Source of the DNA: Adiantum capillus-veneris
Taxonomy: Eukaryota; Streptophyta; Polypodiopsida; Polypodiales; Pteridaceae
DNA length: 64,000 bases
Assembly: GCA_014529385.2 (NCBI GenBank)
Contig: CM043958.1
Coordinates: 77,626,669 to 77,690,668, forward strand
Reading direction: 5' to 3'
This document shows, in pieces, positions 20,601 through 35,755 of the stretch. The translations under genes were made by a program, and so were the position numbers. Numbering within the stretch: position 1 is the stretch's first letter; every line of letters begins with the position of its first letter. The notes under the pieces were generated by a model. The model made no database searches and was not told where the DNA came from. It saw only the letters and a list, made by a program, of their open reading frames with translations.

Positions 20601-23468
20601 TCCCTCACCACATACCCCATCTCATGACATCTAAGGCACTCGTTCAGCCTGCCCGTAACCACAATCCTCTCTGAGTGTAGCCACACACTCATACACTGTC
20701 TGATGCTCTTTCGCTCTTACACTCACAAGCACACACAAACACGCTCGCGCGCACTTCCAATCACCTCTGTACACACACTTACCGCATCACAGGTTCAAGG
20801 GGTGAGGTCGGGTAGGGTCAAGGTTTCGGCTGATTAAACCTTGAGTATCTTCATTGGCTCTCTCTCAAGTGTTACGGCACCTTCTATGGTTACTTCAAAA
20901 GATCTACAACGCAAGATTGGTGATTGTATTGAGGTTCTTTCTCAAAGAGGAACTGTCAGCCACTTGGTGGGGTGCTCCTATGCTCGTGTCCAAAACTCGT
21001 CCTTCTCTTCATATGCAAATGAAAATCCTTAATCAACATTGAGAGAGAGAGAGAGAGAGGATGGACACTTGCCACTATAGACTCTAGAGATGGTGGCGCT
21101 TTGGAACCATGTCACTCATAAACGGTACACTCCCCAAACAGGAACGTGGGGAACACGTTCCGTTCCTAGTATAGGACCAGCATCCCTCCGTTCCAAGCTC
21201 CTTTTCTGTGCATTCCACTATGGCTATGACCAACTGGTACCATGAAGATAACCAGCAATTGACAAGGGAGCCTCCAAAAGAAACTGTTGGCCTCCAATTG
21301 CTCAAGATGGATGTGGCCCCAATGAATGGCAATCATTAAAGAACAAGCAAACATAACTAGCTAAGACTGAAGAGGGAATAAATGGGCAGCGTACTACCAT
21401 ACACAAATTCATCAGCCTACAGGCGCAGGGTCTCTCATAGCTGGCCATGTATGTATGAATTTCTGCCTGTCAAGCAGGTTTGCCATGAAGTGTTTTAGAT
21501 CAATACCTTATCCAAGTCGCGAACATCACCCATGGCACCATCCGGATCAACTAATGCACGTACAACAGGACTTGTGGCCAACGCAACAGCATTGAAAGCC
21601 TTATCCACTGTCTAAAAGTCAACCACAACAAGGTAAGCCATTGGATTTATATCATCTGCTTTAAAGAAAAATTTAAAAGATACTTACCGAAAGCTGATTT
21701 GTAGTCAAGAATGCTTTGATTCCATGAAGAGGTGCTCCGGTAAAAAAACGGAAGTCCAGTTCTGCAGAAAAAAAAAGTTTGCATGAACTCTCCAAACAAG
21801 TTAATTTTGCACATGACAAGGCAACTCCATACCGCCAATATTTCCTCCCTTATTCACAAAAGTGTGTATATGCTCTTTGACTAGGAGATTATTGTCAGCC
21901 CCAACCTGCCAAAGGACAAAGAGTCAAATTGAATGCTCACAGAAAAACTTCAAAATTTTGATGCAGACCATAAAAACTTCAACTCAGCCAACCTTTGCCA
22001 TGAGCCGGAACAAATTGTTATAGCAACCAAAAAAAACATGAAGACCCATCTCGATATGATTGCCTTCTTTGTCAAGAAAAGAGCCAACCTTACCCCCAAT
22101 GAAAGACCTTGAATCATAGATATCAACCTGCACCATCAAAGCAAAAGATAAAGCATGAAAATTGCCTGATGGCACTTTGGTCTCTCTTTACCATTCTCCC
22201 CAAAGTATAGAACAAAGACGCTGACATTAAACATGCTGTTGAGGAAGTGACTCACATAACAGAAAAAGCATCGCTTAATCATATTTGACTTGAGCCTTGC
22301 CAACAAATTTCGATGCTCCCATGTTAGCGAAAACAAGTAAAAAGAAGCATTCCTCTAATACAAGGTAACACTTCAAAGTTCTAGCATTTAGCTGTCACCA
22401 AAACAAGTTCAAACTAGCCATCGTCTACAATTTCAGTTAAACTGTGGCTGCCTAACATTCAATGTATATAAGGAACTGAAAAACGATTGATTAAGATTCA
22501 AAGGCACCTTCCTAGTCACGTGTGGAAAGACCCCATTTTCCAAACTGTGTTCATCCTTTTGGTCACAAGAAGAAAGTCATCACTTGTCTTAGTGGAACTC
22601 GTGGTAAAAGTTAGTTGTGTCATCCATTAAGAAAACATGAGTGGAATTGCATCATCCTAAAACAATCGGTTCTAATGTAGTCAGACTGTGCAGCACAAAA
22701 AAAGAACTGAAATTTCATTCCACCTTGCTTTCTAGAGCAAAGAGATTCCACAGAAAATGAAGGATTTCTGAGGCAATTATGCACCTCATGGCCTTGATCC
22801 AAGAGTTCCACAGCAGTAGACATGCCCGCAAGACCAGCTCCTATTATAGCTACTTTCAACTTGGGGCCTGCGTATTTCTCTGGCTCTGGAGGGAAAAGAC
22901 CTTTTGGAGCTGCAACCAAGCATGAGTTAAGATTGCATGAGATGATCAGTGGTCAAAGGGGAGGGTGAGGTTTTAAGATCAGTAACAGACTAGCAGAAGT
23001 CTGCCACGAGCACCCTCAATGCATAGCGTGCATGTACACATGTATATTGCACAAGCATACGCATTTCCCACCACAATATGAAACACATCAAAGTGAAACA
23101 TCACGAGAGAAGGTAAATTCCCAAGCCTACAGGCTAAGTGATAACTGCTCAATCCATTATAAATTGCAACTATGCAGAAACCTGCACAGAATCTATGCCA
23201 AAGCTGTGGCACAAGAAATGTGGATGTTATACAAAAACACGATAACTTAGTGAGCGCAGCACATACCTTTCTTGCTCATGTCAGAAACTTTGGTTTTCAA
23301 TGAGCTTTGCCACTGCAATGGCTGCTTCTTGGACCCATTATTGGAGTTGAAAGCGGAAGCTGGAGGCGAAAGCTTCAATTGTGAGCTTTCGCCCCAGAAA
23401 GTACCCGATAGCAGGCTGCTGCTGTGCTTCTGGCAAGGAGTCGACTGCAGAAGGGACGTAGCAGACAT
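17318..23468 (-). CDS. ZDS: Zeta-carotene desaturase, plastid, 13 exons, intact
   Basis: Flavoenzyme of carotenoid synthesis that converts zeta-carotene through neurosporene to poly-cis lycopene in the plastid, passing electrons to plastoquinone. Exons: 23267-23468, 22785-22909, 21993-22127, 21833-21905, 21688-21761, 21507-21611, 18993-19237, 18834-18921, 18465-18507, 18089-18374, 17926-17998, 17669-17833, 17318-17479. All junctions are GT-AG and phases match, giving 591 residues and a TGA. Residues 1 to about 65 are Ser-rich, like a transit peptide. [10 protein letters not shown] precedes the FAD dinucleotide motif [10 protein letters not shown] (GxGxxG at 91-96). Family landmarks include [52 protein letters not shown] and [14 protein letters not shown]. 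No stop or frameshift is seen; it is slightly longer than typical angiosperm ZDS in the transit peptide and C-terminus. Confidence 0.96.
17590..17620. repeat. T10G21 homopolymer block in ZDS intron 12
   Basis: Ten T followed by 21 G on the plus strand (A and C tracts on the ZDS sense strand). It sits about 110 bases into the 189-bp intron 12 from the exon 13 side. Its length may vary and may be affected by assembly error. Confidence 0.85.
19340..20850 (-). mobile_element. Retroelement relic in ZDS intron 6
   Basis: Intron 6 (19238-21506, 2,269 bp) is far larger than the other introns (71-657 bp). Near 20590-20640 the minus strand encodes [14 protein letters not shown], a CCHC zinc knuckle with Y in place of the usual His. 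A broken Q/S/R-rich tail follows, then fragments such as [14 protein letters not shown] (near 20120-20160). This suggests an inserted gag or LINE ORF1 remnant. Ends and class are not resolved. ZDS splice sites on both sides remain canonical. Confidence 0.45.
19436..19545. repeat. Short tandem duplication in ZDS intron 6
   Basis: ACACAAATCTGC followed by CTCTATCCAC(C/G)TCATGC and GATGTAGCGAAAAC-type sequence occurs twice within about 110 bp, the first copy with a small extra insert. Confidence 0.7.
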
Positions 23469-24300
23469 TGTGGACCGGTTGTGCTCAAAATGGATGGGCT
23501 CTCGAGGCTAGCAGACAATGGACACGAAAATAAACAGGAATTTTTATGAACAAGAGTGCGCGAGTTCATTGTTTGGCACTATGCACAATGTAAGATGCTT
23601 TGTCTTCACACTGACTAATTGCCCCTAGCAGGGTTCGAACACACCCCCTGCCACTTTGGGAGTGTTTGGGTTCGAACTCTCATAGGTGCCCCTCAAGCGG
23701 CTTGGAGTGTTAGAACTCGCACACTCACCTAATATACCAACTCATAAGAATGTGCACCCACTCATAGGCCATGACAAACTACACTTTTCAACAGTTGGTA
23801 GCTAAAATGCGCAAAGTGGGATCTTTGCTCATTAGGGTGATGTTTCAAGCTCATAAGCCATGTGCTACATGTATGGAGCACCACTTAGCACTAGCTGAGG
23901 CTCAAGCCCTTAGAAGCTTTTTTACCAAGCCACTTGTCTAAGACAACCCATAATAATCCCTCTTAACATGTGCAAGAAGTTGCTTTTGCTTTCAAAGTAA
24001 AAGTCAAATATTGAGCAAGTTTTCAAACACAAACACTTTTTAAAATCAAATTTAAGTTTCCAATGTTCTAGTCAAATTCGTACTCTTAGTCCTTTAATAG
24101 ATTGAAACATTTCTCACCGCTATGTACATGAAATTTCTCTGAAGATATTTTGGATTTTAAAATTTTAGAAAATATTTTGGTGCTTCTTATATTGGATGAG
24201 CTCGCATGACCCGCCTATGAGACAGGTTTCTCTCGCTCTTACCAACGGGCCAATCTTATACATCTTCTCAAGCTTTTTCATGAGCACACTTAGAAACACT
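23469..24300 (-). promoter_or_regulatory. Presumed ZDS 5' UTR and promoter region
   Basis: Assigned by position upstream of the ZDS start codon at 23468. I see no convincing TATA box or light-response element by eye. Two GGGTTCGAAC decamers (23631-23640 and 23668-23677) lie here. Confidence 0.3.
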
Positions 24301-27900
<3,600 letters not shown>

Positions 27901-27947
27901 TGTCTCTCATCTCTCCTATCTTGAGTACTGCTCACCCTGTCCTCCTC

Positions 27948-27981
<34 letters not shown>

Positions 27982-28120
27982 GCGTCGAACCAGCTTACTT
28001 GCCAAGAAACCCTAACCCTAGAGGACATCAACGCCGCGCCAGGTGCAGGGCGGCGCCTGGCTGGGCGGTTAGCCTCAGCCCCGTCCTCCCCCATGCCAGC
28101 CCTGTCGTCGCGAGCTAACC

Positions 28121-28259
28121 CCCTGCTGCCTGCGACCTGCTCTGCAAACACACCAACAACTGGGAACTGTTCTGCGAAGTCTACCCGCACCCTGCTGCCT
28201 GCGACCTGCTCTGCGACCACAATCGCAACTGAGAAGTCTACCCGTGATCTACTGCTTGC
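28121..28259. repeat. 69-bp tandem repeat, two units, in LINE leader
   Basis: Each unit starts CCCTGCTGCCTGCGACCTGC and contains an AACTG...AAGTCTACCCG segment. Units begin at 28121 and 28190. Confidence 0.8.
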
Positions 28260-28442
28260 GCTGTCTCGAACCCACTGAGCATTTGACGAGTCTCCACCAG
28301 TGGAAGTTAGGGTTATTGGAAGTTAGGGGTAGTTCATAAGCACCACCTGTGGAAGTTAAGGTGGTCATAAGCCCCTCGATCAAGGCTGCTTGTTCGGCTT
28401 CTCAAGTCTACAAAGGACAGTCAGAGGCTGTTCTTGCGAGCC

Positions 28443-29147
28443 ATGACTACTCAAGCCTCCTCTCGAGGCAAGCTTACTTTCACAGGGGTTGTGGCAACAC
28501 CCCCGATGCTCGACAACCACACCCGTCTTCAGCATGAGGTTGAGAGACTCTGCAAGGAGAATCAAGACCTGAAACAAAAGCTCGCAGCAATCGAGGTCCG
28601 TCTCGTCACAGTGGAGAAACGCAAAGATGAAAAAACAGATAATATAGAAGCCATGCTCACTAAAACCAAAGCGGAGGTGGAAATCACTCTCACAAAGGAG
28701 GTCAAGGCTCAAGTGCAAGAAGCTATTTCTCACAAGATCAATGATTGTGTAACATTCACGTTACGCTAACGACGATAAGAGGACATTGCTCTCAATGTTC
28801 GGTCTCCCAATTGATTGGAAAGGGGACGGAAACATCAAATTCAAGAAGGCCCTTCCTCAAATTCAAGCGGCAGTTCCCATGGTACAATGGGATGAAGAGG
28901 CAATCACCACTATTACACACGAGCATCGAACCAACCATGCCATCCTCACTCTCAAGACTAGAGAGCATCGAATCAAACTCCTACAACAATCGAGGCTTCT
29001 CAGAGACACTAAGCTTTGGCTTGTAGAAGATCTTACACCCACTCAACTCAAACAAAAGAAGACATAACTTCAAAACATGCGTGACGTACGAGCAAAAAGA
29101 AAATGGGCGGTTTATCGAGAAGGTAAAGCCATCATCCAAGAGTTTTG
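28443..29147 (+). pseudogene. LINE ORF1p-like protein, broken by one frameshift and one stop
   Basis: Part 1 (28443-28768) starts MTTQASSRGKLTFTG and has a heptad-rich coiled coil (LQHEVERLCKENQDLKQKL onward). After a frame change near 28770-28786, part 2 encodes FGLPIDWKGDG and later LWLVEDLTPTQLKQKK, which resembles the C-terminal domain of L1-type ORF1p (a D-L-[ST]-x-E/Q motif then a basic helix). One TAA near 29065 is followed in frame by MRDVRAKRKWAVYREGKAII. Such proteins bind element RNA as trimers. Homology is judged by pattern only. Confidence 0.55.
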
Positions 29148-29358
29148 AACTCCCAAACCGGCTTCCCTCTCATCTGTCCCTTCTTAGGTTGTCTTTTTTG
29201 TTGGACCCTCGGTCCTTAGCTGAGATGTATATATGTTCCACTTAGTAGACCCGTTGTATGGTTTTGTTTCTGGTCCCATAGGTCATATTTGACCTCTGTT
29301 GGACGATAATGCAATCTATCTATCTATCTCTACTAATCCCCTCTCCCCCCTCTCTCTT

Positions 29359-31420
29359 GTGTGTGTGTGTGTAGCTGTTTTAACATAAATAATAATCATA
29401 ATTGAACTTTAACATTCAAAAGACAACTGGCTACAGAGAAAGGGAAAAGATAAGTACAAAAACAATTCAGTTTTAGAATTATCTTTGTACAATGTTTATA
29501 AGAATGAAGCCTCATTCCAATATACAGATATCAAAAGTACTTCCCCTGCATTAGGTGTATGTGTAGTCAAGTGTGGACAACCGTTATAAGCCAAAAAAAA
29601 ATTCCAAAATAAGATAGAGTCCTTACTTATATCCATCCAAACAAAACAAAAGATATGTTAGCTTTGGATGTGTTTTACAAGTATCAATGGACTATACTAG
29701 TTGTTATCCATGTCCATCTTACAAACTTTTTTTTCGACTTACAAGCTTAGTATTTATTTGTAAAAAATGTTTTTATTTTATTAAAAAAAGCCTCAAAGTT
29801 TCTAGCAAAAAAATATTTATTTTAGTTAAAAGGCTATCACCCCTTCTTATCCAAGTGTCATAATCCCCCATCAACATCTTTATCAGTTTTTTTAAGTTAT
29901 CTTTCTAAATTAATGAAACTCCACCATATGAAGCTATAAAAGAAGCTTTAGAAGATTCCATTTATAGTTCAAAAAGTATCAAGCTTGTTTCTGTTTGTTT
30001 AGGTCAGATACATTTTATGCCCATCATGGTACATGGAATCCAAATCTTCCCTCAGTTTGTATATCACTTACCTTATACATCTCTTAGCATACCAAGTGGC
30101 AAGGAGCCCTTGCGGTATCAAGCCAGACCTCAAGTCAAGCCATGAAGTTAAAGGAATAAGTGCCATTATGGTTTTAGTTTCCAACTTTACCTGTCCTTGT
30201 GAATGCAAAAGTACTGTAATACCTTAACAAGACAACCAATAACAAAATAAGCCCAGTATCTATAAGCATTGGGCCAAAACCCCGAAACCAAATAACTAAA
30301 AAACAATCCAATATCCGTATGTAGCCGGGCCAAGCCCCCCAATTTACCATAAGCCAGAACAGTGCACGCATTGTAACCAGTACTGGGTCTAAAACCAGAA
30401 GACACCCGGTATATACCCACCCTCAATAGAGGTTCCTTTGAATGATTATGGTGTTTAAGCAGTAGGGGTATCCACATAAAACACCCCAACTATTGTTAAA
30501 AAACCCAATAACAGTACGCATTTAGGGCAAAACCCCATTAATCAAATTGCAATATTGTGCAACATGCAATATCTAACAATAAAAAAAACCAATAAATAGG
30601 AAGGATAATATGCCCGTCCCGCAGATTTGGCTGCATCAATAGTACACCATGCTTTCAACAACAGGGCCCTATAATGCGAGGCCATACGGTAACAACATAC
30701 CCCAATACTATATGAGCAGTAAAACGCAGAAAAGCCAAAAAATCACAGAGCTATATAATACACAGGGTCAATCTGAATAGAAACCCAGTGAGACCATACA
30801 TGTGTAATTTAAACCATTCGATGTATTGCCAACCCAATCAATGGACCTTACCAGGCATTAAACAACAATGGTTACACTAGCCAGTTAAAGACAAAAAGGA
30901 AAACCTTAATAACAAGCTTAGTGGCCAACCTCTGTTGGTTGGGTAGCAAGTTCCATGTTTGGTGTAGCAAAGAGTAAACAAACGCACAGTCCTATTACTT
31001 ATTGCAAGTAAAACACACTAGGCTAAGTGAGAGGCAAAATGCGCCCTCACCTCTTTAAATAGAAGAAGTAGGACCACCACCACTCAAAGCATGTAGCACG
31101 CAGATCGCACTTAGTAGAGCACGCTCCCTCTGGGGAACCGAACTGAGTAGTCGCCCTTGATGCAACCCGCCATAGTACAACAAAGCTAATCGTTGTGCCT
31201 CACAGCAAGGTAAGTAATGCCCAAAACATTTTTACCAAATTTTTTTGTTGCCCTTGCAACCCTTATAAGGGTTCTAACACACGGTGGACACCAACTTAGG
31301 AGTAGTGTAGGGTTACATTGGATAAATATATCGAGAAAGAAAACTTTTTAGGGTTTAGTATAGCATTCCTATTATGTTGAAAAACATAAAGGCAAGTGAC
31401 AAAGTGTGTGTGTGTGTGTG
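29359..31420 (-). repeat. Repeat A: LTR-like direct repeat of TG-bounded element 2 (downstream copy)
   Basis: About 2.06 kb, opening with (TG)n then TAGCTGTTTTAACATAAATAA and closing with AAAGTGTGTG. Its partner A' is at 43766-45848 in the same orientation. It contains the TATA/hairpin cassette near 31027-31061. No protein is encoded; the short ORFs inside are not conserved. Because the RT bodies read on the minus strand, A is the 3' copy of the outer element. Confidence 0.85.
31027..31061 (-). promoter_or_regulatory. Sense-strand TATA box plus hairpin in repeat A
   Basis: Minus strand TATTTAAA (31054-31061) is followed after 3 nt by a hairpin (31027-31050): arm GTGAGGG(C)GCA, short T loop, arm TGCCTCTCAC with one G-U pair. 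Conserved in position and fold in A', B, B', C and C'. Confidence 0.65.
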
Positions 31421-33760
31421 TAGAGTTGTTAAATCTTAGATAATAAGACATAATTTAATTTTTACATTCAAAAGACAGCTGGCAATGGAACAAGGACTAG
31501 ATAAGTACAAAAACAACTTAGTATTAGAATCATTTAAGTACAATGTTTGTAGGAAAGAGATCCCCTTTCAGTAAGCAAAAAGTAAATGAACTTCCCAAGT
31601 CATCAGTGAGTGTTCCATCCGGAGTAAGATAGCTTGCCAAAGTAAAAAAACTTCCAAGATAAGATAGAGTCCTTACTTGCATCCATCCAAACAAGACAAC
31701 AATTCACTTAGCTTTGGATGTGTTTTACAGGTATCAATGGACCATACCAGTTGTTATCCATGTCCATCTTATAAACTTTTTTCATTTTAACAAGTTGAGT
31801 GACATAAAAATGTTTTTTTTTTCCAAGTTATTAGCTTAAAAAAAACATCATTCTGATTAGAAGTCCACCACCCCTTCTAATCCAAGTGTCATAGTCCCCT
31901 ATCAATAATTCCTTCAAGTTTTAATGAATTTTATCCGAAGCTCAAAAAAGACTTCTATTATAGTCCAAAAAATAATACGCTAGTTTATGTTTTTTTTTTA
32001 AATCAATTTATATGGAACTTAAAACATCCTATGGCGTGTATGACTTTTATCAGATACATCTCTCAGCTCATTTAAGTGGCAAGGAGCCCTTGAAGTAACC
32101 AAGTAATTCAAAATCCATATGCAGCCAACAGGCCAAGTCTCCGAAAACCATAGAGCTCGCATCAGTTATTACACAAGAAGATATCCGGTACCATATCCTC
32201 CTCATGCTAAACCAAGGGGTACATGATATGCAGAAAAAATAATCCCATAGTGTATACTTACCTTAACTAGGTCAAGGCTCTTAAGTAAGATAAAACTGGG
32301 TATGTTGCAAAGCATCGGGTGCGACAGGTTAAGGAGTACTTATATACAAAATTGTATAACTGTCCAGCGAATGCGACAGAGGTAATAGACAACCTAATTC
32401 CAGATTTTATACAGCAAACGTATGCAGCCTACCCAATCAACCCTGCACATAGTGCGTATAAAGCCAATCATGTACTCCTTATATAAAGATCCAAACGATG
32501 AGTTTTACCAGCTTGTATCATTACCAAATGACCAGTGAACTGTTATCCATGCTTATCAATCCAATCCCTAACCATACCTTCTCTAAGCAGTTACCTCAAT
32601 AAAGCAAGAGAACTCATATAGTACTGTTTAGCACCCGAAAAAAACCCTGTTATACAGTACTCCTTAAAATACCAAAACGATGAGTTTTATAAGCTTGTAA
32701 TACCACCAAATAACCAGTGAACCTTTACCCATGCTTATCAATCCAATCCTAAACTATATCCCCCCCCTTTTTTTAAAACAGTACTGGTTAGCACCAGAGG
32801 AAAGAAAACCCCTTTTTTTGCCCCAAAAAAGAGTAAGTGAATTCCAGTTTTAAGCAAGCCAAGAAAAAACCCCATTTTTTCCTTTTCCAATGTATGCCAA
32901 ATTATCCCTACCAATCCTTACCCATAATTTCCATGCTTGAGTACCTATCCTTCCAAAGCAATAAAAACACCAGCTGTACACAGTATGAAAACCGACAGAC
33001 CCCGACAATTGTAAGTCCTATCATAAATGCAGGTAGAAAATGTCTAAGGTAAAGTCCTATCATAAATGCAGGTAGAAAATGTCTAAGGTGAAAACACCTG
33101 CCATCATATCACAACATATAATGTTTTACCTTACATTGTCAACAAATTGTAGAAGAAAGCATACTGTACAAAATTCCAGTAAAACCAGTAACGAGGTAAG
33201 CTAGGGTAGGAAAAAACCTGAGACACCTGAGTGGTGAGCTCCATAGCTCCTTTTGTGAAGCAGACAGTAAAACTTCTCAGAAAAACACAACAAAACAACA
33301 CTGGCTAAGTGAAGGGCAGAGATGCACCCTCACCTGTTTAAATAGTAGGAGGAGGATGATCTGCATGTCCTCTGAGTTGGAGTGATGAGTGATTCAGGCC
33401 GCACTCCCTTATGAGTGTGTGGTAGCATAGAACGTCACGCAGATACCCATGAATGGGGAGATCCTAAGCCAGGGAGGAGAGACCGCCTTCACGGCGTAAT
33501 GAGGAAAGAAGCCATTACTCACGCTCGACTACCGAGGGGGGTTTTTACATTATATTTTATTATTATTAAAGGGCTAGGCCCCATGATTTTAATAGGATAA
33601 TGTCCTATTTTGAGTTATATCACTTAAGTGACCCAATAAGATCCGAGCTAGATCCAAGTGGGGGGGGGGGGGGGGGGGTTAGGGTTTTAGGTAGGTCTGG
33701 AGGTGTGTGGGGGTGGTTTGTTTTATATAACCATAAGAGTATAACAGTGTGTGTGTGTGT
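31421..33760 (-). repeat. Repeat B: LTR-like direct repeat of TG-bounded element 1 (downstream copy)
   Basis: About 2.34 kb between TG tracts, starting TAGAGTTGTTAAATC. It pairs with B' (37563-39884) and is a diverged relative of A. It contains an internal duplication of about 180 bp (AACGATGAGTTTTA units near 32495 and 32673), a 39-bp tandem repeat (33013-33090) present once in B', and G19 at 33660-33678. No coding capacity. Confidence 0.85.
33309..33344 (-). promoter_or_regulatory. Sense-strand TATA box plus hairpin in repeat B
   Basis: Minus strand TATTTAAA (33337-33344), then a hairpin at 33309-33333 with arms GTGAGGG and CCCTTCAC (one G-U pair). Same placement as in repeat A. Confidence 0.6.
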
Positions 33761-33779
33761 ACCCGCCCTATCCCAGGCG

Positions 33780-33828
33780 CCATACACAATGGGTTGGTAG
33801 TAGGCCCATTGTGTATGGGCCTACTACC
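33780..33828 (-). promoter_or_regulatory. 3'-terminal alternative hairpins of body 1
   Basis: Two interlocked inverted repeats. Hairpin I pairs CCATACACAATGGG (33780-33793) with CCCATTGTGTATGG (33805-33818). Hairpin II pairs GGTAGTAGGCCCA (33796-33808) with TGGGCCTACTACC (33816-33828) around a 7-nt loop. They cannot form together. The element ends in GGGCGGGT and (AC)n just beyond. Possible RT recognition or 3'-end processing structure. Confidence 0.8.
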
Positions 33829-33906
33829 TAATTAGAGAAATGAGATTCTCTTGTTTAAAGTGTAACCCAGGCCAGTTATGTTGGGTGAGAGCATGTATAA
33901 TAGTGT

Positions 33907-35751
33907 TCATATCTGATTTCTATCAAACCCATTAAGGCAATACTTTTTGATAAGTAACCAAACCTCCTCCCAAGCAAGAAAAGGGTTAGATGAAGAATAG
34001 CAAATTAAGTGTAGCAGGTTGATACAAGAGCTAATAGCAATAAGTGGTAGTTTCAGGAGATCCCTCTTCTGTACAAACTTAAGATCATACCCTCCAACAG
34101 ACGGGACATGAAGGGAGATAGAGAGGTTAAGAAACTGGACAGATGTGCAAAAAGACCCATTGGGTGTGAATGTCTCATGGAGAGAAGTAGGTTCAATTTT
34201 AAGGCAGCTAGGGTACATCAGATAGATTTCATTGGGGAAGTCACTATTGTTGATGCTAAGTAAATCATCCATGTATCTTTAAGTATGTCCAAACTGTGAA
34301 AGCTTATTCTTGTAAGTTTCCATGTTCTTGAGACACCACTTGTATTCAAAGAAAGCAAGGTAAATGTTACACATAAGTGGAGAGCAAGAGAATCCCATGG
34401 GGATGCCAAGGAATTGGTTAAAGCAAAGACCACCTGAAACTATAGTGCAGTTACTCAGCAGCCAGGAGATATAGGAGTAAAGCTTAGTTTCATTAACGTG
34501 TAAAGAGTGTTCGGAGTGAGATAAGTGAATCCATCTGGGGTTTTTTGAAAGAGAGATGTAAAAAAGCTTCTTCTTTCTAGCACTGGAGAAAGCCAATTTA
34601 ATTACCTTGGCAAGAACAGCCTTAAGGCCAAGATCCCCATTAAGTGGAATGTTTTGGTAACATTGTGTAATGTCAACAGTAAAAATGTGGAAGATCTACC
34701 GAGGAAGGTTAAGCGAGACCTTTGTCGAGTTTTTAATAAGCCAAAAGGGATTATATTGAACATGCAAGAAGTCCTAGCAGATTTTCTGTTTAGTGGCACA
34801 GATAAGCTCTAATTCAAATAGTATAAGGTCAAGGCAACAAGTAATATCCTTCGCGATATCAGAAAATATACAATTGGAGGCATCGGATATCCACCTGAAC
34901 TTATGCTTCTGAATTTTATAGGTGGAAATAGTACCGGTAACTTAGTGTTCATCACAGAGTAGCCTTGAAGCCCTAAGTGTTTAGCAATTTTACTGGTAAC
35001 AGTTTGAAGTGTAGATTCAATATGACAGTATTCCTTACCAGATACTCGATCACGAGAGGCCTTCCAAGCCAGGTTTTGCAAACAATACTGGGACAGTTAG
35101 AGCTTTTGTCAAGCCCGACAACAAACCATTTCTCAAAGATCTTTTGAAAATCAAGAGCTAGCTAAGAAGTAAGCCAAGAATCATCAGATGATAACCATTT
35201 ACTAGGAAGTTGTGAAATTTTATGAAGGAAGCATTCCTTCACAACTTCACTTAAGTCCGGTAGGACTGTCATCTCCAGTCGGAGAGATTTGACAAGGTCA
35301 GTGAGACAACTTAGTATTGCTGATAGAGCATGGTTTGGGTTTTTGGGAGAGTTAGGTATATGATAGAGCCCTTTGGCCAAAATTCTACGTATTTTAGTAT
35401 TTTGAATAATGCTAAGATCACAAGTGCAAACATGCTTACCAAAAGCCTCAAAATCTCTGCAAAAGGTGTTAAATCGAAAACATGTACAATGAGGAACAAC
35501 ATCCTGTCTAAGTTATTATAGATCAACCTCTTTATGGGATGATGATATTTCCATCCTATGAGTATGTTGTCGAGTAATTTGTGATTACCAAAAAATAGAT
35601 CAAAGCACTCACAAAAAAGATTTTTTGGTTGAATCCAATCGAGGAGTACATTGTGAAAGAAACAGTGTATGTAGATTAAACCACTATCCGGATCCAATTT
35701 GCTTAGAGTTCTTCTTCCACAAGGGCTTGTAGCAACTTGCAATATAAGCAA
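33907..35751 (-). pseudogene. Reverse transcriptase of element 1 (broken frame)
   Basis: Motifs in order on the minus strand: KFRWISDA-type block (near 34880), motif A FTVDITQCYQNIPL (catalytic D codon 34672-34674), motif B FNQFLGIPMGFSCSPLMCN (GIPMG at 34393-34407), motif C RYMDDLLSINN (YMDD 34264-34275), then a thumb-like block with QKRDLLKLPL and WEEVWLLIKKYCLNGF ending near 33910. Stops and frame changes occur near 35380, 35080, 34800, 34600 and 34275. The DIT.CY..IP / GIPMG / Y.DD pattern fits the telomerase/Penelope-like RT branch more than LINE or LTR RTs. No domain follows the thumb. Confidence 0.75.
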
Positions 35752-35755
35752 TAGT

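Larger units (their letters stand above)
27950..29330 (+). mobile_element. LINE-like copy with ORF1 and 3' tail, no ORF2
   Basis: From left to right: a (CT)n run (27952-27979), a leader with a telobox-like AAACCCTAACCCTA (28007-28020), a 69-bp tandem repeat (28121-28259), an ORF1 encoding a coiled coil plus an L1-ORF1p-like C-terminal region (28443-29147), then a short 3' UTR ending at about 29310-29330 in (ATCT)n. The ORF1 stop and the 3' UTR are separated by under 70 bp, so no endonuclease or RT ORF is present. Simple-repeat 3' tails are typical of non-LTR elements. Exact 5' end and target duplication not found. Confidence 0.55.

Noticed and set aside
23631-23677. Two GGGTTCGAAC decamers like a tRNA T-loop/B box
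   Set aside because: No A box, anticodon arm or acceptor stem could be folded around either, so no tRNA or SINE is called.
31545-31625. Hammerhead-ribozyme-like CTGATGA and GAAA on the minus strand of repeat B (and B')
   Set aside because: Penelope-like elements often carry hammerheads, so this was tested by eye. The segments around CTGATGA and GAAA do not form convincing helices I and II, and repeat A lacks the motif. Covariance-model search would be decisive.
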